A stretch of 64,000 bases of DNA from Anadara kagoshimensis (taxonomy: Eukaryota; Mollusca; Bivalvia; Arcoida; Arcidae), in NCBI GenBank assembly GCA_021292105.1, contig CM037869.1, positions 9,892,704-9,956,703 on the forward strand, read 5' to 3'. The notes beneath the pieces are model-generated. The model had not been told where the DNA came from. It was given only the letters and a program-made list of their open reading frames with translations, and ran no database searches. This document shows positions 45,435 to 57,104 of the stretch, in pieces. Positions within the stretch are counted from its first letter, which is position 1, and every line of letters starts with the position of its first letter. The position numbers were made by a program, and so were the translations under genes.

Positions 45435-46446
45435 AAAACTTTTTTTATAATGTATATTTTATTGACAATCACAATCAATACTGTTATTTACACATAATAC
45501 AAAACACAATGGATAAATCAACATAGCCAATAATGCTGAAATAAATAATACAAATATAAATGATAAATATTTATTCTAATATAAAATTGAATATTGTACT
45601 TTTTTGTAATCAATGTAGTTTAATTGATGCTGACAGAGGAAAGAGGTTAGAAAAAACGACTTAGAACAGCTGTGCAAAAGGTCTCCAAAATTTTCAAACT
45701 CTTCGATTTCATTTGTTTTAATTGCTTTATGGTTCTGGGTGATAAAATGAGTTTGATAGTACGAAATAAATTCTTGAATATTGAGTGTTTTTCCTTTAAC
45801 CTTTGTTCTAAAGATAAAACTTCTAACTAAAATATAAAAAAAAATTCAAAGGTTTTGTGTCCTTGTTAAAATTCAAAATTCCAAATATCGCTTCTTTCCA
45901 TTTATGTATATGTCTATTTGACATTGTTGTTACTTTCATTCAAAAATCGTTTACAATTTGGTATTTCCAGAATAAATGAGTTACTTTTACAAATAATTGT
46001 TTGTGGCGAGTAATTTATTGTTTATTCTGTATTGAAACCATTGTAAATATGAGTTTTGTGTTGTATAAAAAGGGAGACAATTAGTATTATTCCATTCTTT
46101 TTCACTAAATAAAAATTCACTTGTCCACTTTAATTCATCTGTTTTACGTCTTTTGGATTTTAGAAATACACTATACATATGTTTGCTACCTTTTTCTGAT
46201 TTTTTAATAATTTCAAAGACATTTGGAATAAATGGGCGTATTAGTTTATTATTTTGCTTTTGAATTTTTTTTTAATTTGATTTTACTTTATTTATTACTC
46301 CTAAATATTCTGAAAAATTATATTTTAACTGATGCGGTTTTTTAATTCCTCAAAAGTATAAAACTCATCATTATTATTCATTAGATCTCTTATAAATATA
46401 ACGCCTTGTTGTATTGATACTACTTTCTTGTCGATTGTAAACTCAG
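45435..46446 (-). pseudogene. L1-like ORF2, piece 4 (C-terminus and 3' end)
   Basis: Contains a frame at 46178-45987 with WFQYRINNKLLATNNYL and downstream HLFWKYQIVNDF, the usual C-terminal end of L1-type ORF2. Coding similarity fades near 45640. A short T run (A run on the element strand) at about 45440 is a likely 3' end. Confidence 0.8.
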
Positions 46447-46933
46447 CGGCGTTTTGCATTTGCGCCGATTTTTTTTTCATTTGCGCCGATTTATTTTTTC
46501 ATTTGCGCCGATTTTTTTACAGATAAATCTCAGATAAAATAGGTAATGCGTATGGTCATCTATAACCAACGATTTGACTTCCCGGTTCGTCTCTGTATGG
46601 ATTAGGTCCATCTCTTTGACTGACTTTCAAAACAATGTGAACTCATTCCGGATTTAAACATTATATAGCTTCTATTGAACAGTGGTCATACCCCAGTAAT
46701 ATTTCAAACGGTCTATATATATGGGTTTGATCACTTTACAATGGCCTAATCACAGTCTTCATGAAAATGCTCGATTTGATTGAAATTTCTGGTTTTATGA
46801 ACATACACGGTACTTAAAATATGATACCTAAAACATTTTACAGGTAATTACAGGTAAATCAGCAAATAAAAAAAATAATCGGCGCAAATAAAAAAATAGA
46901 ATTTTCAAAAATCGGCGCAAATGTCATACGGCC
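46447..46933. mobile_element. 487-bp hAT-like MITE inserted in the L1-like LINE
   Basis: Flanked by an exact 8-bp duplication AAACTCAG (46439-46446 and 46934-46941), the target size of hAT elements. Inverted ends share CATTTGCGCCGATTTTT. Near the left end the motif CATTTGCGCCGA is tandemly repeated three times, and two inverted copies lie near the right end. It has no coding capacity. Removing it together with one duplication copy brings ...IWKNSEF and TIDKKVVSIQQG of the LINE into one frame. Confidence 0.9.
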
Positions 46934-47416
46934 AAACTCAGAATTTTTCCAAATACTAGATTTTAGATATTGAAACCATGTTTTACAACAGTTTATCTCA
47001 TTTAGCTCAGTGAACATTTGCAAAAATTGTTGACAAAATTGTTGATTTCTTTACTGGGTATTGTATTTGTTATTAGACTATTCGATGTGATCCCCACGTT
47101 TTTGATTAATTTAATTAATTTAGACTTTTGTGATATTATTCTGTGAATCCATGTTAACTTTATCGCCTTAATGAAACTTTTAAGGTCACTCATTTGTAGT
47201 CCCCCGTTTAAATTGTTTTGTATAATTACTAAACTTTTAATTTTGTCTAGCTTTGAGTTCCATATAAAATTGAAAAATAAGCTTTGTAGATAGTTTATAA
47301 GTTTAGATATTACAAGTGTTTTAATAATTGTTATTCTTCCAAGTGGTGTAAGAATCCTAGAAGATCATAGTTTCCTTAATTCTTTTGTCATAATTCAAAT
47401 CTATTATTTCGTCAAA
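46934..47416 (-). pseudogene. L1-like ORF2, piece 3
   Basis: Minus-strand reading: FDEIIDLNYDKRIKETM, then, after a stop/shift, LTPLGRITIIKTLVISKL, LFFNFIWNSKLDKIKSL, GGLQMSDLKSFIKAIKLTW and IWKNSEF. This is the post-RT linker of an L1-type protein, continuous with piece 2 on the far side of the plus-strand LINE. Confidence 0.82.
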
Positions 47417-47616
47417 GGCTTGTACCGATAATGGAGGCTGAACGAGACAAAGGAAACGACGCGTATATAACATACAACAAGCTGATTGTAAATGGAAGAC
47501 CATATACAGAAACAGGAGGAAGAAGAGGGGCATATACACATGGGGATTCAAGACAAAGGCAAGGACAACGACAAAGAGAAGGACAGGACCATAGAGATTA
47601 GGACAGGCAGCAGGGT

Positions 47617-48520
47617 CAACTTAAATTTTTAGTTTGGAATGTTGACGGTCTAAAGAACAAGGTGTATGATAATGACTTTATTTCATTTGTTAACAATTAT
47701 GACCTTTTATGTTTATGTGAAACATGGCAAAGTAATGATGATACTTTAAGCATTAATGGTTATGAGTGTATAACTGTACCAGGTAAGAAGGTATTTAAGA
47801 AAGGAAGACATAGTGGTGGTGTATCCATTAATTATAAAAATGATTTTTCTGGTGGTATAAGAGTAATAGACAAAAATGAAAATGATATCATATGGGTAAA
47901 ATTGGATAAAAAGTTTTTTAATATAGAGCGTGATGTTTATTTATGTAATATTTATGTACTTCCACATACCTCTGAGGTAAGAAAGAGAGACGATATCGAT
48001 TTTTTTGACATTTTAGAAGTTGACATTGAACAGTATGAGAATAGTGGTACAGTTATACTCTGTGGTGATTTTAACAGCAGGGTTGGTTTGTCTAAAGATT
48101 ACATTGAGAACGATAATTTAATAAATTATATAGATGGTGAAACATTTAATGTAGATGATAATGTAGTCAAAAAATTAAAAAGATCAAATATGGACGGTAA
48201 GACAAATAGTGATGGTAGAAGATTGTTAAATTTATGTAAAAAAACAGAATTGTTAATTTGTAATGGGCGGAAAGGTAGAGACAGGGGTATCGGTAGATTA
48301 ACTTACACATCTGATAATGGTCATAGTGTTGTTGATTATGTAATTATTTCAAAGGATGACTTTGGTTTAATTAATGATTTTGAAATATTAGATTTCAATG
48401 AATTGTCGTGTCATGCCCCTATATATTTTTCTATTGTTCATTATGATACGGAATTTAAACCTTTTAATTACACAGAAACAAAGCTTGTGTTCTGGGATAA
48501 TGACAAGATTGATATTTTCC
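47617..48520 (+). pseudogene. LINE apurinic/apyrimidinic-type endonuclease domain
   Basis: The domain begins with FLVWNVDGLKNK at about 47622, upstream of the first start-like codon. It then has CETW (catalytic Glu), GGVSI, CGDFNSRVG (Asp and Asn), VVDYVI and ELSCHAPIYFS, where CHAPI stands for the usual SDHxPI with the catalytic His. All expected catalytic positions except the variant SDH serine/aspartate pair are visible. This domain nicks the target DNA. The frame stays open until about 48520, where a shift occurs. Confidence 0.85.
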
Positions 48521-48533
48521 GCAGTCAGTTAGG

Positions 48534-50992
48534 TTGTTACTACCTATTTTACATAATACAATGTCTGGTATGGACGGTAGTGACCAACAGAGTATCTATA
48601 GAGCTATTGAAAAAGTGTCGTCTGCATTGTATGATACAACATTTGATATATTTGGCAAAGTTGTACGGCCAGTACGAAATAAGTGTAGTAATACTAATAA
48701 ATGGTTTGATTCAGATTTTAAAACGGCAAGGCCTGCCTTTAGTAAAAGTAGAAATAAATATAATAGATACCCTACAGATGAGAATCGTAGTGAATTTTGT
48801 AAAAATAGAACATTGTACAATAAAATTAAACACAGGGCAAATGTAAATATAAACATGAACAAGGTAAACAATTGTGTGATATTGCTAAGTCTAATCCTAA
48901 AGATTTTTGGAATTTTGTTAAGGGTAAGAAATTTGTAAATAATAATTGTAAGTTAGAATTAAACGATTTTGTTTCTAATTTTAATGATGTGTTTTCAGAT
49001 GTAAATGTAAATAATAATGATGTTGTTGAAGATGAAGAAATTAGTAATACTGTATACAATGATGAGTTAGATAAAGGTATAAGTTAAATGAAAATTGCTG
49101 AGGCAATAAGAAAACATAAAAGAGGTAGAAGTGCATGTTTTGATGGTGTTATTGGTGAAATTTTTATATATGCAGGCGACTTATTGTTATCCCTTTTATG
49201 TAAAATATTTAATTTTCTTTTTGATAATTCTGTTTATCCTAATCAGTGGACAATATATTATAATTCCTATTCCAAAGAAAGGTGATTTAAATGATGTCAA
49301 TAATTATCGTGGCATTTCTTTAAAAAGTGTGATTGCTAAGTTGTTTTCTATTGTAATTAATAATAGGTTATTGAAGTGGGCTGAGATATATTATCTGATA
49401 AACAATTTGGGTTTCGCCCAAACAAATTCACACTGGATTGTATTTTTGTTTCAAACTCCGTTGTGACAGATACTTTGTGTAAAGGCAACAAGTTATTTAC
49501 AGCATTTATAGATTTTAGAAAGGCCTTTGATGCGATTCCTAGAAATATGTTATTTTTAAAATTAGTCAATACAAATATAAGTAGCAAAATGTGTAACATG
49601 ATTAGAAGTATGTATTCCACGGTTAAAGCAGCTGTACGTTATAACAATGTTATGTCTGAACCATTTGAGTTCTTTAGTGGGGTAAAACAAGGCGAGCCAT
49701 CATCTCCACTTCTATTTTTATTTTTATAAACGATTTAGTTGATTACGTTTTTACAGAGCAAAAAGATGCAGTTATTATAGATAAACATATGTTGTTCACA
49801 TTATTATATGCAGATGATACAGTTCTTTTTTCTAAAAGTAAGGAAGGGTTACAATTATTATTAGATAAACTTCAAGTTCTTTTGTGACACATGGGGTATA
49901 CATGTAAATGTTGATAAGAGTAAAGTTATGGTTTTCTGTAATGGCAAAAAGTCTATGGATGTCCAAATATTTTATAATGGTGTGTTACTAGAAGTAGTAG
50001 ACAAATTTATTTATCTAAGTTTACTTTTACATTATAATGGTTATTGGAATGAATCCCATAATAGAATTTGTGAGCAAGGCTCAAAGCATTACATAAACTT
50101 CTCACTATTTTTAAAAATGTATATTTGCCAATTGATAGGAAATTGTACTTATTTGATGTTATGGTTAGTCTTGTTTTAAATTATGCATCAGAAATATGGG
50201 GATTTCATAAAGCCGAAAATATAGAACGTTTACATTTTAAATTTTGTAAGAGAGTACTCTGTGTAAACACAAAAACAAATAATATGGCTGTTTTAGGGGA
50301 ACTGGGTAGATATAGATTTTAAGAATTGCGTTATTGTCAAATTCTCAAGTTTTGGTTGAAAATTATAAGTAGTGATAAAGATGCATTGAGATATAAAGTT
50401 TACAAATTATTGTGTAATAATATTAATGTTAAGAGAAATTTAAAACATAACTGGGCATTTAATGTTAAAAATTTGTTGTGTACTATGGGAATGTCTGATG
50501 TTTGGTATAATCAAAATATGTATATTGTTCCATTTGATGTGCTGAAGCAAAGATTACATGATCAATTTTTACAACTGTGGTATTATAGTAACTTGAATTT
50601 ATCTACAAAAATGAAAACATATATATCTTTTAAACAAATGTTTGGTTTAGAAAATCATTTCATTTTTATCGAAAATAAGAGGTTTTAGAGTATTATTAAC
50701 AAAATTTAGAATAAGTAACCATGACTTAGATATTGAGCGTGGTAGATTTAATGACATAGATAAAAACTTGCGTTTTTGTACTTGTACATGTTGCAACATG
50801 AAAGTTATTGAAAACGAAAACCAATTTTTGTTGGTCTGTCCAAAATACATATCATTAAGACATCGTTATTTACCGAAATATTATTGTCATTGGCCAAATC
50901 TACAAAAGTTTTATTGTTTAATGGGGGATAAAAGGAAAGAAATTATTACAAACGTTGCAAAATTTATATTTAATGCATTTAAATTAAGATGA
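48534..50992 (+). pseudogene. LINE reverse transcriptase and C-terminal Cys/His region, frameshifted
   Basis: Successive frames carry the pre-RT linker (WFDSDFKTARPAF), DFWNFVKGKKF, then RT motifs: IPIPKKGDLNDVNNYRGISL, FIDFRKAFDAIPR (motif A), GVKQGEPSSPLLF (motif B) and YADDTVLFS (motif C, YADD at 49807-49818). The thumb (FIYLS...) and a C-terminal CTCTCC......FLLVCPKY..LRHRY motif follow. Catalytic aspartates are intact but the frame is broken several times, so no protein is expected. Some shifts could be sequencing error. Confidence 0.85.
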
Positions 50993-51104
50993 AATATTTT
51001 GTAAAATAATGTATTCAATTTTTTCCTGTGCATAATGATTGTTGTTGTATGGCTATAAACATGATTGTAATATGTTTAATGCTAATAAACTAAATTAAAA
51101 TTGA

Positions 51105-51626
51105 AATTTAATGAAAAATTTATACCTAACAAAGAAATATATTCAGCATTACATTCAAATTTATACCTACATTTAAAAGTTTCCCCACAAAAACTTTTTT
51201 ACAACCTCTTCAAACAGATTTACATTTAGAGTCGTTAATATCCAGACCAGATATTTTTGCAAAATAATCTAGAACTTTTAAGGTTTCTCCCTGAGGAGGC
51301 TTTGGTGCGTCTAAAATAAAAGTGGTACATGTATCATCTGCAAATGGAGATATTTTGTGTTCTTCGGTACTGGTTGTGATTCTCTTTATACTCTTATTAT
51401 TTTCGACTAGAATATATAATATTTCTGTACATAGTAAAAAGATATAGCTTGAAATTGGATCTCCTTGTCTAACCCCTCGTAATATTGAAAAAAAAATCAG
51501 ATAAAATAACTATTCTGTATTACTGCTGCAGTGATATTTGTGTAGAAAACGTTAATCCCATTTTTTAATATTTTCCCCAAAATTAAAGAAATTTAAAACT
51601 TCAAATAAAAACGGCCAGGCTTCACT
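51105..51626 (-). pseudogene. L1-like ORF2, piece 2 (RT palm)
   Basis: Minus strand: EAWPFLFEVLNFFNFGENIK, WINVFYTNITAAVIQNSY, RGVRQGDPISSYIFLLCTEI, then FADDT in place of the usual (Y/F)ADD motif C, SGLDIN, and after a shift LGINFS. Bounded by the LTR element on the right and the plus-strand LINE on the left. Confidence 0.83.
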
Positions 51627-52666
51627 TGTAACGAACCCGAGAGGCCGATACCTGGACACCTAGTCAATAAGTATTTATCAATACTTTCAGTTCCGATTAT
51701 AGTTTCTGTTATTGTTATATCAGGACAGAAAATGGGTATTTTCATTGAATATTTTGATGACAGTTCTTTCAAACAACAAACAATTTTAACAACATCTTCA
51801 TAACATGAAACATTAAATGTTATTGTTCCCATAGCACAGCATAACACAGCATAACAAGCTTTTACACAAAATCAACACTTTCTTCGGAACAGTTAAAACA
51901 AACTTGTAGTATCACACAGTCCTTCGGTGATCAACCGCACAGTCCATCGGCAACATATTTCAAAACTCAGCAATTATATATTCCTGTGGTTGCTACCATA
52001 ACCATTACCAATGACTACAATGTATGAAACAAGTTATGTCTGAGTATTAAGGCACTAAAACATTATATTACTAACCCATTTCACTTATATATATAAGTAG
52101 CAACATCCGGTGTACGATCAATACAAAGTGTACGAACTTTTAGATTGTTTACGGTAATAACAGATATATTTACACCAATAACACAAAATCATTAACAGCA
52201 TAATTACAAAGTAAATTCCTAAAAAGACACATAATAAATGTTAAAATAGCCACATGTTTATAGAATTATCAAGCAGGTTCAGTATTTAGTCCGCAATATA
52301 AAGTTTTGTATTCACGTAGCATGTATATATATAATGTCACAAAAATCACGCATGTAAACTGCGGCGAGCTTTTAAAGTGGACTAACGATATATATAAGGC
52401 TACAAAATACATAATAATTGAGTGTACTCACCCTCGAGATATTCTTAAGACTTTGTTAGTTAAAATTTCTAATACATTTCTTATGGCTGAACCAACACGT
52501 TCATAAACAAACCACACTTTGAATAACTTCCGGACCCAATAACCAATCAAAACACTGGGTACACTCAATTATTCACGATGGCGAACAGCGCACAATTACC
52601 GTAAACATTATAAAAAAGTAGACACGATAAAATTATAAAAAAAATATAACAATGTCATTGGTGACA
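51627..52666 (-). repeat. 3' LTR of the Gmr1-like element (1040 bp)
   Basis: Begins TGTAACGAACCCGAGAGG and ends GGTGACA on the plus strand. It aligns along its length with 57105-58229 but with many substitutions and small indels, plus one gap of close to 100 bases relative to the other LTR near 51955. Confidence 0.92.
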
Positions 52667-52678
52667 ACTCTTCCCTCC
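52667..52678 (-). other. Polypurine tract
   Basis: Minus strand GGAGGGAAGAGT lies directly against the inner edge of the 3' LTR, the position where plus-strand DNA synthesis is primed. Confidence 0.8.
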
Positions 52679-52742
52679 GTAGAAAAAGATGTGCAACATC
52701 TTTACAAGCAGTCTTTTTGAATTCCTCCAAAGTTCGACTTAG

Positions 52743-54464
52743 TTAGTCCGCTCCAATATTTTCTCGTCCTGGAATTGCTTTTATTCTCATACGATATTGC
52801 TGTAGAAGTAAAGCCCAGCGCATTATCCTTGCGTTAGCAACTTTGCTCTTTGAAAGTGATGTAAGCGGTTGGTGATCTGTTTCAACCACAAATTCCTTTC
52901 CTAACAGGTATTGTGAGAATTTGTTCACACCCCATACAAGTGCCAAGCATTCTTTTTTAATAACGGCATATCGTCTTTCCCGAGGTAACAATTTACGACT
53001 GGCATATGCTACTGGATGCATTACACCATTCAATTCCTGAAGTAAGACCGCTCCAATGCCCAAATCAGAAGCATCTGTCCTTAAAACGAATGTCTGGTGT
53101 ATATCAGGTAAGCGAAGGATCGGTTCCGATGTCAATAACTTCTTCAGTGTAGCAAATGCATTTTCCTGTGGCTGATTCCACTCTACTTTATTCGGCATAC
53201 CCTTTTTCGTTAGATCGGTAAGTGGTACTGCAATTGTAGAAAAAATGGGAATGAACTTCCTGTAGTATCCAGCTAAACCGATAAAAGATTTAACCTGACG
53301 TTTTGTAATAGGGTGAGGAGCATTACGTATTGCCAGTATTTTATCCGGAGTCGGTTTCAAAATCTCTTGACCTATTATGTGCCCTAAACATTGATACAGT
53401 CCAAACGGAGTAGTGAAAGCGCTCTTCCGCTTTGCACTATCAGTGATAGGTACTTGCCAGTATCCTTTGCTGAGATCAAATTTGCTAAAATGTTTACATC
53501 CAGCTAATTTCACGAATAGATCGTCGACTGAAGGCATTGGTTCAGCCTCAAAGATAGTAGCTTTGTTCAACTGCCTATAATCTACACAAAACCGATAGGT
53601 AGAATCCTTCTTACGTAACAAAACCACCGGTGATGAATAATTAGAGTCGGACAGTTCTATTACATCCATGTCCAGCATCTTTTGCACTTCAGTTTTGATC
53701 GCTTCACGTATTGTATAAGGTATCGGAAATGGCTTGACCCTTATTGGTTCCTCTGTTGTTGTTCTAATATCATGTGTTGCTAAGTGAGTCCGTCCTGGGA
53801 GGTCTGTCATAACACAACTAAATTCCTTTAACAAAGTTTCTATTTCCTTCCGTTGATCCACATTCAACTCGTCAGATATGTGTACATCATTTAAAGTCTC
53901 AGTAGGGTTTAACTGTAACAACATCAATGGAGATCTGTCTGTTTCGTTCATGTGTCCATCCTCACTGTCCTCAAACGTTTCCTCTATGACTGATATACTT
54001 GCACACGCAAACACACCTTTGGTTTCTACATCCTCTACGGCAAAATTTTTATTCCTATCTACATATTCCTTCAACATATTAATATGAAATGTTTTTATCT
54101 TACTATACATTTTAATGCGATAATCTACGTCATTCAACTGTTCAACAATCTCTAATGGTCCTTTCCATTGAAGCTGTAGTTTATTCCTCTTCATCGGAAG
54201 TAATACTAAAACTTTCTTTCCAACTGTAAGATTTCTCGCTTTTGCTGCTTTGTTGTAATTCTTTGCTTGTTTAACCTTTGCCTGTTTTAAATTCTCATGT
54301 GCCAACTTGCATGTTTCTTCTAATCGCTCTCTTAGATCAAGTACATATTGATATGTTGTTTTGACGTCCGGATCTGGTACATCCTTCGTCCATAATTCTC
54401 TTAAAATCCTTAGAGGTCCCCTTACAGAATGTCCATATATCAACTCAAACGGAGCAAAACCCAA
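52743..54464 (-). pseudogene. Gmr1-like pol: integrase C-terminus, reverse transcriptase (deleted palm), RNase H
   Basis: A 573-codon frame. Residues 1-130 or so complete the integrase, including a GPY/F-like module (LQLQWKGPLEIVEQL). A linker follows, then RT: SPVVLLRKKDSTYRFCVDYR and motif A FSKFDLSKGYWQVPI. After FGLYQ the protein jumps straight to CLGHIIG, which normally lies about 80 residues further on. Motif B and the catalytic Y(L/V)DD are therefore gone, without loss of frame. The connection and RNase H follow: LRTDASDLGIGAVLLQ (Asp), KKECLALVWGV (Glu), ETDHQPL (Asp), ending GRENIGAD. This copy cannot reverse-transcribe. Confidence 0.9.
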
Positions 54465-55200
54465 ACTCTCTGAGGAACTTCGCGATAGGCGAATAACAAG
54501 GCATTCACATACCTATCCCAATCTTTAGGGCACTCAACACACATTCTGCGCAGCATCTGTTTTAATGTCCCATTAAACTTTTCAACCAATCCGTTGCAAG
54601 CGGGATGGTACGGTGTTGTCGTAAGTTGTTTGATTGATAAAAGTCGACTAACTTCTTGCATTACTTCAGAGGTGAATTGCGAACCCCGATCAGATAATAT
54701 TTCGCGAGGTATTCCTACGCGGCTAAACACATCAACCAAAGCCTCTGCTATGTCTGTAGTTTCAATACGCTTCAATGCGACTGCTTCAGGATATCTCGTG
54801 GCAAAATCTACTATTGTCAAAATATACCTATATCCCCTATCTGACGCAGGATATAACGGTCCAATCAAATCCACGGCTACCCGATCAAACGGTTTATCGA
54901 TTATAGGCATATCACCAAGCGGGACCTTTCTGACACGTCCTTTCTGTACAGTCCGTTGGCATACATCACACGATTTGCAGTATCTCGTAATGTCTGCATT
55001 AATACCTGGCCAAAAGAACTCCATCAAAATTCGATCAACAGTCTTTGTTATACCTAAGTGTCCAGACATTACCGAGTCGTGACCTAACTTCAACACCGCC
55101 TCGCGATACTGTTTTGGTACCACTAACTGAGTACGCGTTCCTCGTTTGTCAATACGTTCTCTAAGTAGAATATCATTCCGTACATAAAATCTAGTCTTAA
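54440..55200 (-). pseudogene. Gmr1-like integrase (zinc finger and DDE core)
   Basis: The 227-codon frame (55123-54440) has an HHCC-type zinc-binding segment (H15, H22, C52, C55) and a catalytic triad D85 (AVDLIGP), D145 (SDRGSQFTS) and E181 (NGLVEKFNG). That gives exactly 35 residues between the second Asp and the Glu. The same reading can be extended upstream to about 55200 without a stop. A single-base shift at about 54450 separates it from the downstream frame: its end REVPQ should join GFAPFELIYG. The domain inserts the cDNA. Its place ahead of RT is the key diagnostic of the element. Confidence 0.9.
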
Positions 55201-55222
55201 CTCCATTGTAGATTCTTTTATA

Positions 55223-55468
55223 TTATTCTCTTCCGCTAATTTCCAAAGGAACGAGTGTTTCATCATGAACTTGCGCATTTTTAAAATCGATCGGATCAAC
55301 GCCTTGTATCTCGGCTGGAACTAGTAATTTATCCGTTTTGCTTGCTCTAACTTTCATTCCTCTTGTTTCAACTGCGCTAATAACTTTCTCCCAATTATCA
55401 TTTGGATTGTCGGGTGGATGTGCACCGGGAATGTTACCGATTATCACGTCATATAGCGGCGATTCCAA
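55223..55468 (-). pseudogene. Protease-to-integrase linker frame of the Gmr1-like pol
   Basis: An 81-codon frame starting MESPLYDVIIGNIPGAHPPD. The ESPLYDVIIGNIPG motif marks the end of the retropepsin in related elements. It continues the protease begun at the end of the gag frame after a one-base shift near 55490. It stops before the integrase. Confidence 0.75.
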
Positions 55469-55482
55469 ACACCAAGCATTAG

Positions 55483-56868
55483 TTATTCCGCTGAAATATG
55501 GAGAACTATTTTAACTTGTGCAACCGGAACTATAACCTCACTACCATCGACTAATTTGCATGTTTGTTTTCTACCAAGCATTTCACTGTCTTTAACTAAG
55601 GCTGCCCGTATAACAACGCCATTACAACCAGTGTCTCGTAGTACTAAAACCTGTTCTGTTCCTAAACGACCACTTACAACTGGCATTGATTCTTTTTGCA
55701 ACGACTTAAAATCGCAAACATTCGCTAATTTACTTTCCGACTGGGGTTGCGGGTTTTCGATTTCTACTGTGTCAGTGTTTTGTTCGTTTAACGGTGAGGC
55801 ATGTACTCCTGCCGCTTTTCCTCTTTCAAACTTTCGCGGACATTTATTTGCCAGATGGTCAACGCTATTACAAATAAAACATCTTTTACTAAATTTTGGC
55901 GCTTTCATTTCAAAGTTCTTTTCTCCTTCTTTATGTGGTTCATTTCGCGATCTGGGCTGAACTTGACTTTGAACATTCGATTGTCGCATATTTAAAGTTT
56001 TGACTCTCTGAGTAAACACACGCGCTTTGCTACCGCGAGCTTCAACAAACTGGTCAGCAAGTTTGGACATATCACCCAAACTAGACGGAATCCTTTCGCG
56101 CAAAAACAGTTCTAGTTCACCACTGCAACTTAATAAAAATTGTTCACGTAATAACAAATCCCTTAAACCCTGATATGATTTCGGACATTTCGCTAAATCA
56201 ACCCATCTATCAAAATAATTAGCAAGCCTCATAGATAACTGACTAAATGTCTCGTTTTCTTCCGCACGACTTTCGCGTAATCGCTTTCGAAAACCTTCCT
56301 CGGTGTAATCAAATCGTTTCAATAACGCTGCTTTGAGTTCTGCATAGTTTAATGCTTGTTCTGGGGCTAAACGCGAAAATACCTCTAATGCTTTGCCTTT
56401 CAGTAACGTACTTAGACCAAGAGCCCACTTATCCACAGGCCAACTTTGAGCTTGTGCAAATGTTTCAAATCGTCGCAAATACGCATCCATATCGTCCTTC
56501 GTATCATCATATGCTGGTAATTTTGGATTATATTTGAACAACGTCGTACTAATACTTTCCGGTTTACTCTCCATTTCAATTTTGCCTTTCGTTTTTTTTT
56601 CAGTTCTAACACTTCAAGTTTCCTTTGGTGTTCTTTGTCAGCTTCCTTACTTCTCTGTTGTTCCAAATCCATTTCCATTGCTAACTTTTTTTCTGTTGTT
56701 GTATCTCTTGTAACTTCCATTTCTTTCTTCATTTATTTGTCTCTCCTCGCGTTCTTTAGCCCTATCCTGACGTTCCATTTCTTGTTGTTCTTTGACAAAT
56801 GTTTGCAATGCTTCATCTACATATCCTAACTGTGTTCCCATTTCAATAATTTCTTTAAGACGTTCCAT
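55483..56868 (-). pseudogene. Gmr1-like gag with SCAN-like capsid, CCHC knuckle and start of protease
   Basis: The N-terminal coiled coil (MERLKEIIEMGTQLGYVDEA, then E/K/R-rich) starts at 56868 but needs two frame changes, near 56735 and at a homopolymer run near 56590, to reach the main 363-codon frame (56574-55483). That frame has a capsid region. Residues 85-180 or so (LKAALLKRFDYTEEGFRKRL...LLLREQFLLSCSGELELFL) resemble the SCAN domain, which is thought to derive from a Gmr1-like Gag. A CCHC knuckle follows (C232, C235, H240, C245), then the retropepsin active site DTG at 314-316 (VLRDTGCNGVVIR). The frames are fused in the order Gag then protease. The shifts disable it unless they are sequence errors. 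Confidence 0.88.
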
Positions 56869-57082
56869 TTTTGTTTGTGGGTTTGAAACGCAGAGTAAAT
56901 TTCAAATAAACAAATAAATCCTACCTATACCTATTGAATATTCCCGAGGTCATACTAACTACCTTAAAACTGACTTAAATACAATCACATATAATACAAC
57001 AAAAATCACCTATCAAATAAACAAAATGTCCATAATCTTCAGACTGGAATTACTATGTCCATGTATCACAGCACACTGATGG

Positions 57083-57100
57083 ATCCCACCGCTGCCACCA
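57083..57100 (-). other. Primer binding site matching tRNA-Leu
   Basis: The plus-strand ATCCCACCGCTGCCACCA equals the 3' end of a eukaryotic leucine tRNA including its CCA, so the minus strand is its complement (TGGTGGCAGCGGTGGGAT). It starts 4 bases inside the 5' LTR. Match to tRNA-Leu is from memory of metazoan sequences. Confidence 0.75.
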
Positions 57101-57104
57101 TAAT

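Larger units (their letters stand above)
47417..51104 (+). mobile_element. APE-type LINE, plus strand, 5'-truncated, inserted in the L1-like LINE
   Basis: Runs from a 57-codon frame at 47431-47601 (ending in TAG), through an endonuclease and reverse transcriptase, to a cysteine/histidine C-terminal domain ending at 50992, then an A-rich tail. The 5' start lies only about 14 bases before that small frame, so the element is probably truncated at the end of ORF1. At least five frame changes separate the domains. Both borders fall within one L1-like reading (LGINFS before, DLNYDKR after). No clear target duplication is visible. Clade not assigned. Confidence 0.85.

Noticed and set aside
47417-51104. 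Target-site duplication for the plus-strand LINE
   Set aside because: Only CAAA/GAAA-like similarity is present at the two borders, too short and inexact to claim.
53878-55082. Plus-strand ORFs of 69 and 162 codons inside the LTR element
   Set aside because: They are antisense shadows of the integrase and RT frames.
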